NCBI GenBank assembly: GCA_029879945.1
Contig: JAOUPJ010000210.1
Coordinates: forward strand, 1-6,413
Direction of reading: 5' to 3'
DNA length: 6,413 bases
Source of the DNA: Gammaproteobacteria bacterium
Lineage (GTDB): Bacteria > Pseudomonadota > Gammaproteobacteria > S012-40
The stretch's first letter is position 1, and each line of letters starts with the position of its first letter. Shown here in pieces: positions 1-6,413 of the stretch. The position numbers were made by a program, and so were the translations under genes. The notes under the pieces are model-generated. The model was not told where the DNA came from. It did no database searches and worked only from the letters and a program-made list of their open reading frames with translations.

Positions 1-755
1 GCGACAGTATTGAAATTGAATTTGAGTACGATGGTGAAGACTTTATCCTAATAGACACCGCAGGAGTGCGTCGAAAGGGTAAGGTCAATGAAACAGTAGA
101 AAAATTCAGCGTTGTAAAAACCTTGCAATCGATTTCCGATTCAAATGTGGTCATACTGGTGGTGGACGCCAAGCAAGGCATCTCCACTCAAGATGCTCAT
201 CTGCTGGGATATATCGTTGATGCGGGCAAGGCCTTGTTGATCGCGGTCAATAAATGGGATGGACTCGCTCCCGGAGAAAAAGAGCAAGTTAAAAAAGAGC
301 TGGATAGAAAACTCACCTTTGTGGATTATGCTTCGGTGCATACCATTTCCGCCCTTCACGGGAGTGGTGTCGGGCATCTTATGGGGGTTGTACGTCAGTG
401 TCACAAATCTGCCTTCATACAGTTTAGTACTTCTGTACTTACGAAAATTTTAGAGGATGCGCTTACAGCCCATCCGCCACCGCTGGTCAATAACCGTAGA
501 ATAAAACTTCGCTACGCGCATCAGGGTGGAAAAAATCCACCTCGCATCATTATTCACGGCAACCAGACAGACAAGGTGCCGGACTCTTATAAGCGTTATC
601 TCTCTAATAGCTACCGTACTGCCCTTAAATTGGAAGGCACGCCCGTTCATATCGGTTTTAAATCCGGCGACAATCCTTATAAAGACAGGAAAAACAAACT
701 CACACCCACTCAAGTGCGCAAACGAAAGCGCATGATGAAACACGTTAAAAAATAG
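1..755 (+). CDS. der: GTPase Der (EngA), 3' part, truncated by window edge
   Basis: Der is an essential GTPase with two tandem G domains and a C-terminal KH-like domain that acts in assembly of the large (50S) ribosomal subunit. The reading frame is open from base 3 to the TAG at 753-755 and gives 250 residues, about half of the roughly 490 usual for the family, so the left edge cuts inside the second G domain. Visible motifs, numbered from base 3, are the G3 box DTAG at 18-21 followed by GVRRKGK, the G4 box NKWD at 83-86, and the G5-like SAL at 116-118. The KH-like domain covers about 150-230 and includes AHPPP, RIKLRYAHQGG, PPRIIIHGN and the late GTPVHI. A lysine/arginine-rich tail (RKRKRMMKHVKK) ends the protein. 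GTG at 66 could pass for a start but lies inside the conserved G3 region, so the true start is outside the window. The family call is certain; the missing half cannot be judged. Confidence 0.97.
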   Translation, partial: DSIEIEFEYDGEDFILIDTAGVRRKGKVNETVEKFSVVKTLQSISDSNVVILVVDAKQGISTQDAHLLGYIVDAGKALLIAVNKWDGLAPGEKEQVKKELDRKLTFVDYASVHTISALHGSGVGHLMGVVRQCHKSAFIQFSTSVLTKILEDALTAHPPPLVNNRRIKLRYAHQGGKNPPRIIIHGNQTDKVPDSYKRYLSNSYRTALKLEGTPVHIGFKSGDNPYKDRKNKLTPTQVRKRKRMMKHVKK

Positions 756-760
756 CCTCT

Positions 761-766
761 TATAAT
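761..766 (+). promoter_or_regulatory. Possible -10 element upstream of the transglutaminase gene
   Basis: A perfect TATAAT lies six bases after the der stop codon and about 100 bases before the preferred ATG of the next gene. No good -35 box is present at 16-18 bases; the best nearby candidates (such as TGAAAC at 736-741, spacer 19) match poorly. It would allow the transglutaminase/TPR pair to be transcribed separately from der. A hexamer like this is easily found by chance in AT-rich DNA. Confidence 0.3.
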
Positions 767-866
767 CAGACCAAGTCCAGATCATGGAGTAGTAATTACT
801 TCAATTAATCATTAATTAATCGTGCCAATGCAAACTGCCCGGAATATCATTTCTTACGGTAAAAAT

Positions 867-2966
867 ATGCAAGGCAACCCCACCGCTGTTCCCAAAGAAA
901 TCAAACGATTTTTTCCAAGCCTGGAACGAGTCTGTACTCTATTGATCACCAGCCTCTGTATTTTCGGTGTGGTTGACGCCTGGGCGGTTGAATACGAATC
1001 CAACGGATACAAATACTCCGTGTCTGCCAGGCCCGCCTGGGTTCAGGATCTGGATATCAAAGACTCACCGCATTCTTCGAAAAATAACCAAGGTTACAGC
1101 CTGCGCTACAGGCTGTTCGACCGCCAGGTTCGCTATAATCAATCCGGAGCGGGTGAATACTATTATCATTTGGCCTTGCAACCACTTGCGCATAGCATGC
1201 TGGAAGAATCTTCACAATTCACCATTGAGTACAACCCTGATTATCAAAAGCTTGTCATCCACGAAATCAATGTGCTCCGCGGTAAACAAAAATTCAACCA
1301 GTTGCTAGAGGAAAATATCAAACTCATTCAGCGGGAAGAGGAACTGGAAAAAAAGATTTATGACGGTCGTGTCAGTGCACTGGTGGTGTTAAAGAATGTG
1401 CGCGTAGGGGATGTGATTGAATATTCCTACACCCTGACGGGTGATAATCCTGTATTCGCGGGAAAGATATCGCAATGGTTTGGGATGGGGTGGAGTTACC
1501 CGATGGACCGACAATACCTGCGTATCGTGACGCCTAAAAACAAAACGCTGTATACCTACAATCATCTTTTGGAAGGCGTTGAGACGGTTGAAGTCACAGA
1601 CTTGGAAAAAGTACGTGTCTGGGACATGAAGAATACCGAAGGCCTGCGAGTGGATTCACAAACCCCACCTTGGTATGAGCCGTATCCCGCAGTTCAGCTC
1701 ACTGAATTTGAAGACTGGCGTAGCGTTAGCCGATGGTCCGCCGGACTTTACAAGTTTGACCAGAAACTCGGAGATAGTCTGGAAAACAAACTAGAAGAAT
1801 GGTCAGCAAAAAAGCTAAGTGACGCAGACTTGGCCGTAGAAGCACTGCAATTTGTTCAGCGGGAAGTACGCTATTTCGGAGTTGAAATGGGGCAGAATTC
1901 TCATCGGCCTACCGATCCCGAAACGGTCATGAAGCGACGCTATGGGGATTGCAAGGACAAAACGTTGATGTTGGTCAGTCTGTTACGCCGCATGAACGTT
2001 AAGGCCTATCCGGCATTGGTTTCTTCAGACATTCAGAGTGGTATCTCTGCGTGGAAACCCGCGCCAAACATCTTTGATCACGTTATTACTGCGGTTGATA
2101 TAAAGGGTAAGCTTTACTTTTTAGACCCTACGCGGTCTCAGCAGTATGGAAGTATTGAAACACTGGGTTCCAAGCGTTACGGAAAGTACCTCCTGGTCGA
2201 CGACAAAATTAGCGTTGATCTGGTAGAGGATAGCGCCACTGAGGGTTCGCTGGCGTCTACCGATGTGCAGGAATACTATTTTGTCGAAGATTACGACTCA
2301 CCCGTAGATATGGTCGTTACCTCGCGCTTTTCTGGCGTAGAATCAGATCGGCAAAGGGCATTCTTCGAAGAAAATCCACTGGATCTCATTCAGAACGAAT
2401 ATATCAACTTTTATATCAGTCGCTATGAAGATATCGAGATTAGTCGGGATATGGTCACCTATGATGACAAGGCCAATAATGTATTTACTGTGGTCGAATT
2501 CTATCACCTGCCTCAGGTCTGGGAAAAAGAGGACGGGGAAATAACATTTACGGCATACGCTGAAATCATTAAACAATATTCGGCCATGCCCAAAGATAAG
2601 CGGCGTCAGTCTCCACTTTACGTAAACTATCCGGCAACCATTAAGAAAGAAGTGAGTGTCTCCTTTCCTAATAATATCGAAATGCAGTTATCAAATACGG
2701 ATCTGAAACTGGAAGACAAGCATGTCCGGTTTGATAGAAATATAAGCTCTGTAGGCAATTTATTTCGGGTCAAATATAGTTATGAAGCGAAAAAAGACCA
2801 TGTTCTCCAGCCAGATGTGCGTGAGCATATCAAGTTGCTGGGGAATATAAACAAGAATCTGTATTACACGTTGGCGATGAAGCTTCCAGTTCAGCTTGGT
2901 AAGAAAAAAGCGAATCCCAGCGTTCAATATCTACTGAACGAATTGGAAATGATTTCAGGTAAATAG
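867..2966 (+). CDS. Exported DUF3857 and transglutaminase-like domain protein
   Basis: This is a periplasmic or envelope protein joining an N-terminal DUF3857 region to a transglutaminase/protease-fold domain. With ATG 867 as residue 1 it has 699 residues. Residues 1-40 resemble a long signal peptide: a basic n-region (KEIKRFF), a hydrophobic core at about 22-36, and an Ala-Trp-Ala cleavage site at 38-40. DUF3857 spans about 65-245; its clearest stretch begins YDGRVSALVVLKNVRVGD at 165. The transglutaminase core covers about 320-425, with triad candidates Cys362 (GDCKDK), His405 (FDHVI) and Asp420 (LDPT). The remaining ~270 residues are probably beta-rich and carry no motif I recognise. The frame is open back to GTG 822 and ATG 828, adding 15 or 13 residues, but neither has a Shine-Dalgarno match. 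ATG 867 has only a weak one, and its shorter n-region suits export better. The TPR gene follows after one base. Whether it cross-links, cleaves or acylates is unknown; DUF3857 transglutaminase proteins are largely uncharacterised. Confidence 0.9.
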   Translation: MQGNPTAVPKEIKRFFPSLERVCTLLITSLCIFGVVDAWAVEYESNGYKYSVSARPAWVQDLDIKDSPHSSKNNQGYSLRYRLFDRQVRYNQSGAGEYYYHLALQPLAHSMLEESSQFTIEYNPDYQKLVIHEINVLRGKQKFNQLLEENIKLIQREEELEKKIYDGRVSALVVLKNVRVGDVIEYSYTLTGDNPVFAGKISQWFGMGWSYPMDRQYLRIVTPKNKTLYTYNHLLEGVETVEVTDLEKVRVWDMKNTEGLRVDSQTPPWYEPYPAVQLTEFEDWRSVSRWSAGLYKFDQKLGDSLENKLEEWSAKKLSDADLAVEALQFVQREVRYFGVEMGQNSHRPTDPETVMKRRYGDCKDKTLMLVSLLRRMNVKAYPALVSSDIQSGISAWKPAPNIFDHVITAVDIKGKLYFLDPTRSQQYGSIETLGSKRYGKYLLVDDKISVDLVEDSATEGSLASTDVQEYYFVEDYDSPVDMVVTSRFSGVESDRQRAFFEENPLDLIQNEYINFYISRYEDIEISRDMVTYDDKANNVFTVVEFYHLPQVWEKEDGEITFTAYAEIIKQYSAMPKDKRRQSPLYVNYPATIKKEVSVSFPNNIEMQLSNTDLKLEDKHVRFDRNISSVGNLFRVKYSYEAKKDHVLQPDVREHIKLLGNINKNLYYTLAMKLPVQLGKKKANPSVQYLLNELEMISGK
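2957..2959 (+). promoter_or_regulatory. Ribosome binding site of the TPR gene, inside the upstream gene
   Basis: AGG at 2957-2959 lies eight bases before ATG 2968, inside the last codons of the transglutaminase gene. This position supports translational coupling of the pair and fixes the start of the downstream gene. Confidence 0.55.
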
Positions 2967-2967
2967 T

Positions 2968-4050
2968 ATGAAAACAAGAATATCGATTGCTGCTATTTTT
3001 GCGTTATTGATGGGGCTTTCCTCTATGAGTATTGCCTCGGCATCTGAAAAAATCAAAAGCACAGACTGGTTCGATGGCCTGGCAGCGGAGTTGAGCAAAC
3101 AGGAAAATGTTTTGTTTCGAGATGCGCTGGATAGTGCTTATCTGTTATCAAATTTAGGTATCAAGAACGACGAGGAAGCACGAACTCAATTGCTTGAGAA
3201 CTCTCTGTTTGCCTTGGGGATCTTTTTGAAGCCCGGCAACAAGTGGGTCTATCTGAAAAAGGATGAGAAAGCTGGAATGGCCTTTTTGCGCATGGAAATG
3301 GCTTCCGGTGGCGTAAGTTTTGTGAAAGTAAAATACCGGGAAGAAAAAGAAAAAGTAAGCATCCGGGATTGGTTCGACTATTCAACCGGGCTTTGGTTGA
3401 GTGAAAAATTGCAAGTCCTTATGCCTGGCTATGCCGAAGAAAAATTTCCAGAGCTGACCTTGTTTTTAATGATGTATGAATCAGGCGCTACGGATGATGC
3501 TTGGGAATTTATTTCGGAATTGTCGAAAAGTATGAGTCTTCCAGTCTGGGCGATGGTGGTTCAACTTCAAATCGCGGTGCAACGAAATAAAAACGAAGTA
3601 GAAACAGTGCTGGATAATATGAGTAAAAATTATCCTGGCGATAGTCGTCATCAGGTTATGCTCATCGATTACTATTATATGACGGGGCGTTACGACAAGA
3701 TATTTAAATTGCTGTCTACAATGGAAGGTGTTGTAGGTGAAGACGCCGCCTTGGAGACAATAAAAGCAACACTCTATCTTGAGCGTAAAGATAGCGATTC
3801 AACGATAGATGGTTTAAAGAAAGCAATTAGACTTGATCCAGCCTATGAGCAAGCATATTGGACACTACTAAGTGCATTGGCGCAGTTTGAATTCTATAAG
3901 CAAGGGGTGGTTGTTTTGGATTTGCTTGAAAAGAAATTTAACTACCACCTGGATGCTTCGAACTTGGCAGAGCTTGAAGGGCTGGATAAGTTGATTAAAT
4001 CAGACGAGTTCGCATCCTGGAGTTCTGAAAATCGTAAAAAACTGAATTAG
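2968..4050 (+). CDS. Exported protein with TPR-like C-terminal half, function unknown
   Basis: The 360-residue product starts with a clear signal peptide: basic Lys2/Arg4, a hydrophobic core at about 5-22 and an Ala-Ser-Ala cleavage site at 23-25, so the mature protein should be periplasmic. The N-terminal half is mixed charged and aromatic sequence (for instance RDWFDYSTGLWLSEKL) that I do not recognise. From about 160 onward the pattern is helical-repeat. The best TPR match is around 265-320, including KKAIRLDPAYEQAYWTL from 284, with a second degenerate repeat before it near 225-260 (DYYYMTGRYDKIFKLL). The C-terminus (LDKLIKSDEFASW) resembles the capping region that often closes TPR arrays. 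The start lies one base after the upstream TAG, with its own Shine-Dalgarno, so the two genes almost certainly form one transcript. A protein-binding partner or scaffold for the transglutaminase-like enzyme is a reasonable inference from context, not shown by sequence. Confidence 0.85.
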   Translation: MKTRISIAAIFALLMGLSSMSIASASEKIKSTDWFDGLAAELSKQENVLFRDALDSAYLLSNLGIKNDEEARTQLLENSLFALGIFLKPGNKWVYLKKDEKAGMAFLRMEMASGGVSFVKVKYREEKEKVSIRDWFDYSTGLWLSEKLQVLMPGYAEEKFPELTLFLMMYESGATDDAWEFISELSKSMSLPVWAMVVQLQIAVQRNKNEVETVLDNMSKNYPGDSRHQVMLIDYYYMTGRYDKIFKLLSTMEGVVGEDAALETIKATLYLERKDSDSTIDGLKKAIRLDPAYEQAYWTLLSALAQFEFYKQGVVVLDLLEKKFNYHLDASNLAELEGLDKLIKSDEFASWSSENRKKLN

Positions 4051-4092
4051 AAATTTAGAACAAGTCCGGATTGCACTATTATAGGCGTATGT

Positions 4093-4124
4093 TTGTTCCT
4101 TTGTTCTTTGCCTTGAACTATAAT
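4093..4124 (+). promoter_or_regulatory. Possible promoter of the DUF3445 gene, with TTTGTTC repeats
   Basis: A perfect TATAAT at 4119-4124 lies 24 bases before ATG 4149. The best -35-like hexamer, TTGTTC at 4093-4098, is 20 bases upstream, longer than the usual 17; no good hexamer sits at 16-18 bases. TTTGTTC occurs twice in direct orientation (4092-4098 and 4100-4106), so the weak -35 region could be where an activator binds. No terminator hairpin is visible between the TPR gene and this site. Confidence 0.4.
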
Positions 4125-4140
4125 CTAGCCAAAATAAACT

Positions 4141-4146
4141 GAGGGA
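4141..4146 (+). promoter_or_regulatory. Ribosome binding site of the DUF3445 gene
   Basis: GAGGGA at 4141-4146 ends two bases before ATG 4149; its GAGG core ends four bases before. Spacing is short but the match is strong and no other in-frame start nearby has a better one, so it decides the start. Confidence 0.6.
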
Positions 4147-4148
4147 AC

Positions 4149-5195
4149 ATGATCTTGCAGAACTCTGCATTTAGATTATCTCAAAAGCTAGCAAAGCCAG
4201 CAAAATACTTTCCACCTTCGAATGGAAAATACGAAGTTGTAGCGGGCCTATCTCGTTTGGGTCACGATTTTGGTAATGGTGCGCAAGATAAAAATATCTT
4301 TCAGTTTGATGAACAGTGGGAAACCTACCGGCACCAGAAGCTGGCCTCCCGTCAGGAAGATCTGGATAAGTACTATCTCAACATCAGTGCGGATAACGCC
4401 TTGCGGGCAAAAGTGGTTCACCGGCTTATCAATACACTGGTAGCCGAATCCCCTCAGCTCTTTCGTGTTAGTGAGATTGCCTCCACGGGTAACCGTGTGC
4501 TGGATTGTCTACTCACCAGGGAAGCCATATCCGTCGATGGGGATGGGGAGTTGCTTGATGTCACCCGGGCCAAGCAGTCTGCTAGGCCCATACCCGAGTA
4601 TGAGGACGCGATCGACGCGATCGTCTCACAACTTCAGGAAGATGTGACCATCATGCAGATCAATGAAAAGGGAGGGGACCGCATGGTGACCATGCATGTC
4701 TGTTACCCCAATCACTGGTCGGTGGTGGAAAAAATCGGCAAGAGCTTCGTGGCTTCTCATACGGAGGTACCACACTTCGAAAAACTGGCTAGCCAAAGTA
4801 GTCTTTTTGTGTCCAATCTCACCCATCGCGGGCCTTTTGTCCGGTTTGCTTGGGGTTTGGCCACCGATACGCGTCTCAATCACCATGCCGAGCCACCCGA
4901 AAATCTCACGATGGAGCAATGGAAAGGGCGCGGATTTAATGATCCAACGGCTCCGTTGTATATGCGAATAGAGCGTCAGGTCGTTTATCCCTTCCCGGAG
5001 CACAATGCCCTAATGTTCACCATACGGACCTACCATCGTCCGTTGGAAGAGTTGACTGAAAACGAGTCTCGCTCCCTGTTTCTCGCCATATCTGATATGG
5101 ATGAAAAATCAGCGCGTTACAAGGGTCTGTATAATCACCAAGATGCCATACTCCAGCGTATCTCTACTCGCCTCCCCAATATCATCTCACTGTGA
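4149..5195 (+). CDS. DUF3445 protein, heme-dependent oxidative N-demethylase alpha-subunit family
   Basis: The 348-residue product has no signal peptide or membrane segment and should be cytoplasmic. It matches the DUF3445 pattern in three blocks: DVTIMQ about 25 residues ahead of the second block; HVCYPNHWSVVEKIGKSF at 183-200 followed by the His-x-x-Val-Pro of SHTEVPHF; and RIERQVVYPFPEHNALMF at 273-290 running into TIRTYHRPL (291-299). In the characterised member, the alpha subunit of heme-dependent oxidative N-demethylase, this family binds heme in a PAS-like fold and removes methyl groups from small secondary amines using O2. That enzyme also has reductase and other subunits, and none is encoded here. 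The gene stands alone between gaps of 98 and 240 bases. It could work with electron partners encoded elsewhere or be a heme sensor or an enzyme with another substrate. Family assignment is from remembered motifs; substrate is not predictable. Confidence 0.82.
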   Translation: MILQNSAFRLSQKLAKPAKYFPPSNGKYEVVAGLSRLGHDFGNGAQDKNIFQFDEQWETYRHQKLASRQEDLDKYYLNISADNALRAKVVHRLINTLVAESPQLFRVSEIASTGNRVLDCLLTREAISVDGDGELLDVTRAKQSARPIPEYEDAIDAIVSQLQEDVTIMQINEKGGDRMVTMHVCYPNHWSVVEKIGKSFVASHTEVPHFEKLASQSSLFVSNLTHRGPFVRFAWGLATDTRLNHHAEPPENLTMEQWKGRGFNDPTAPLYMRIERQVVYPFPEHNALMFTIRTYHRPLEELTENESRSLFLAISDMDEKSARYKGLYNHQDAILQRISTRLPNIISL

Positions 5196-5259
5196 AGTCG
5201 ATCATTGCTAAATAGTTAGTTCTTGCTTTATTATCGTCACTGGGCCTTTAAAATTGCCG

Positions 5260-5277
5260 CCTTGCTCTATTGCGAGG
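5260..5277 (+). other. Small hairpin downstream of the DUF3445 gene
   Basis: CCTTGC at 5260-5265 pairs with GCGAGG at 5272-5277 around a six-base loop, giving six pairs including one T-G. The bases after it are TCAATAATAA rather than a T tract, so it is a poor intrinsic terminator. It may be a weak or Rho-assisted end of the DUF3445 transcript, or chance. Confidence 0.3.
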
Positions 5278-5284
5278 TCAATAA

Positions 5285-5327
5285 TAACTAAATTTATTTT
5301 ATTGAATTAACTAAGGTTTTATTGATT
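5285..5327 (+). repeat. Imperfect two-copy tandem repeat upstream of vgrG
   Basis: TAACTAA followed by TTTTATTGA occurs twice back to back. Copy one spans 5285-5307, with five bases (ATTTA) between the blocks; copy two spans 5308-5327, with two bases (GG). The blocks themselves are identical: TAACTAA at 5285 and 5308, TTTTATTGA at 5297 and 5317. The repeat lies about 110 bases before the vgrG start, where a regulator pair or bent DNA could act. Low-complexity AT sequence raises the chance of coincidence, but two ordered shared blocks are more than expected. Confidence 0.6.
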
Positions 5328-5355
5328 CCTCGTCTATAGGTGTGTGCAGCTTGAA

Positions 5356-5372
5356 TCATCCCGGCGGGTGAT
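5356..5372 (+). promoter_or_regulatory. GC-rich dyad in the vgrG leader
   Basis: ATCA-T-CCC at 5356-5362 is complementary to GGGTGAT at 5366-5372 around the bases GGC, with one bulged T, giving seven pairs. It could be an operator-like dyad or a leader hairpin about 60 bases before the vgrG start. No T tract follows, so it is not a classical terminator. Confidence 0.3.
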
Positions 5373-5424
5373 TTCCATTCGTGCCCAGCAGAATAAACAA
5401 AGAAAAAAATCGGGAAGGAACCCC

Positions 5425-5430
5425 AAGGAG
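5425..5430 (+). promoter_or_regulatory. Ribosome binding site of vgrG
   Basis: AAGGAG at 5425-5430 is a near-ideal Shine-Dalgarno sequence five bases before ATG 5436 and settles the vgrG start. Confidence 0.8.
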
Positions 5431-5435
5431 AAAGT

Positions 5436-6413
5436 ATGGACACACTCAATTACCAGATCAGCTTTATTCTGCACACATCGGCTTATCCGGATTCGGAGTT
5501 CAAAGTTGTTGAATTCGAGGGGGTGGAAGAGATCTCCCGCCCCTACCGCTACGAGATCCTTTTCTCCCATAGTGAATCCGATCTAGACCTGGACGCCTTC
5601 CTCAATCAAACGGCCACGCTAAAAACAGATCGAAATGGTGAGGAATATGACGTGCACGGCGTATTGCTTGAGGCAGAACTGATATCCGAAACTGCCGCCC
5701 ACGACTTTCTCTATCGGGTAATGCTCGTGCCCCGTTTCGCCCTCATGGACTATAGCACCCAAAATCAGGTCTACCAGAACCAAACGGTGGCTGAGATCAT
5801 CGAACAGGAAATCCAGGCCGCGGGAGGGAAGGCGGGCACGGCCGCGCAAACCATCCAGCTTACACCCAATGATTACCGCATGGATCTCACCCGTTCAGAC
5901 TATCCTTCCCGTGAATACGTGGTGCAATATCGGGAAACCGATTTCAATTTTATCAATCGTCTGATGGAGCACGAAGGGATTTTTTACTTCTTTGAGCAAG
6001 ACGAAGGCGGTGAACGTATCGTTTTTGCAGACGACAATATCAAATGCCCCAAGATCCACGAAGAAGAGTTTGAAGTGCCCTTGCAATTGGATAACGGTTT
6101 GATGGTGTTTGACGAGATGACCATTAAGCGCTTCAGGGGCAAGTCTGTTAGCATACCACGCAAGGTCCTATTAAAAGACTATAACTATCGCGCCCCTCAC
6201 GTCAGCTTGCAGGCGGAACATGATATAGACCAGGCCTGTGTAGGCCTGCAATATTATTACGGTGAACATTTCAAGACACCCCAGGAAGGGGATTGCCTGG
6301 CGCGTGTTCGCAGCGAAGAACACCAATTAAAGAAACATCAGTTTAGTGGAAACAGCGATTGTGTACATTTTCATCCCGGCCACTTTTTTAGTTTGAATGA
6401 TCACTATAACGAA
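5436..6413 (+). CDS. vgrG: Type VI secretion tip protein VgrG, 5' part, truncated by window edge
   Basis: VgrG forms the trimeric spike at the tip of the type VI secretion tube, resembling phage gp27 and gp5, and carries effectors out of the cell. The frame is open from ATG 5436 to the right edge without a stop, giving 326 residues of a protein normally about 600-1000 long. The gp27-like base is recognisable: the opening FEGVEEISRPYRYEI, then the signature YVVQYRETDFNFINRLMEHE (about 156-175) followed by GIFYFFEQ, the later DYNYRAPHVSL that is typical before the end of the base domain, and the HFHPGHFFSL segment near the edge. The gp5-like needle and any C-terminal effector extension lie outside the window. 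It has its own excellent ribosome binding site and a 240-base leader. No hcp, tss structural gene or adaptor lies upstream, so it may be an orphan vgrG located away from the main secretion cluster. Confidence 0.95.
   Translation, partial: MDTLNYQISFILHTSAYPDSEFKVVEFEGVEEISRPYRYEILFSHSESDLDLDAFLNQTATLKTDRNGEEYDVHGVLLEAELISETAAHDFLYRVMLVPRFALMDYSTQNQVYQNQTVAEIIEQEIQAAGGKAGTAAQTIQLTPNDYRMDLTRSDYPSREYVVQYRETDFNFINRLMEHEGIFYFFEQDEGGERIVFADDNIKCPKIHEEEFEVPLQLDNGLMVFDEMTIKRFRGKSVSIPRKVLLKDYNYRAPHVSLQAEHDIDQACVGLQYYYGEHFKTPQEGDCLARVRSEEHQLKKHQFSGNSDCVHFHPGHFFSLNDHYNE

Larger units (their letters stand above)
5196..5435 (+). other. Intergenic region ahead of vgrG
   Basis: These 240 bases contain no credible gene on either strand; short open frames over the 3' part overlap vgrG and lack ribosome binding sites. 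The region holds a small GC hairpin (5260-5277), an AT-rich tandem repeat (5285-5327), a second GC-rich dyad (5356-5372) and the vgrG ribosome binding site. No strong sigma70 promoter and no terminator with a T tract is visible. Its length compared with the other gaps suggests it carries control signals for vgrG. Confidence 0.6.

Noticed and set aside
450..785. Minus-strand open frame of 111 codons opposite der
   Set aside because: It is fully explained by the conserved der frame on the other strand and has no ribosome binding site or recognisable protein features.
811..820. Palindrome ATTAATTAAT before the transglutaminase gene
   Set aside because: It is a low-complexity AT palindrome of ten bases that is expected by chance in such DNA.
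772..4067. CAAGTCC after both der (772-778) and the TPR gene (4061-4067)
   Set aside because: The seven-base match lacks shared flanks, and a similar string occurs inside the TPR gene, so it is not a convincing repeat.
4605..4622. Perfect tandem repeat of GACGCGATC inside the DUF3445 gene
   Set aside because: Two 9-base copies encode Asp-Ala-Ile twice in frame within a likely helix; a small local duplication without evident function.
4626..5003. Minus-strand open frame of 125 codons opposite the DUF3445 gene
   Set aside because: It overlaps the conserved motif blocks of the sense protein and its translation resembles no family; treated as a shadow.
5241..5258. Sigma54-like promoter (TGGGCC ... 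TTGCC) upstream of vgrG
   Set aside because: The GG and GC elements are one base too far apart for the strict -24/-12 spacing and the -24 box is a poor match, although type VI genes are often sigma54-controlled.
5344..5586. Plus-strand 80-codon open frame across the vgrG start
   Set aside because: It overlaps vgrG in another frame, lacks a ribosome binding site and is rich in Arg/Ser typical of an out-of-frame reading.

Overview
The window looks like chromosomal DNA from a gammaproteobacterium. This is inferred from protein character: a two-G-domain Der GTPase with a basic tail, a periplasmic DUF3857/transglutaminase protein and a type VI secretion VgrG. Base composition is moderate and genus cannot be read from the sequence. 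All recognised genes lie on the + strand. There is no sign of an RNA gene, insertion sequence, integrase, CRISPR array or replication origin.

Layout. Bases 1-755 hold the 3' half of der (engA), the ribosome-assembly GTPase, cut by the left edge. A short AT-rich gap contains a perfect TATAAT. It is followed by a two-gene unit at about 867-4050: an exported DUF3857/transglutaminase-like protein with an intact Cys-His-Asp triad, then, after a single base, an exported protein with a TPR-like C-terminal half. A 98-base gap with another TATAAT leads to a complete gene at 4149-5195 for a DUF3445 protein, the family of the heme-dependent oxidative N-demethylase alpha subunit. A 240-base intergenic region (5196-5435) contains an imperfect two-copy tandem repeat and two small hairpins. 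Then a vgrG gene with an excellent ribosome binding site begins at 5436 and runs off the right edge.

How the parts relate. The der gene is housekeeping. The transglutaminase/TPR pair is the only clear operon and probably acts in the periplasm or cell envelope; its substrate is unknown. The DUF3445 gene stands alone, without the reductase and other subunits known from the characterised enzyme. The vgrG gene starts what may be an orphan VgrG-effector-immunity island beyond the window. No wholly new system can be demonstrated here. The most notable points are the two-gene export unit, the solitary DUF3445 gene and the repeat-bearing region ahead of vgrG.
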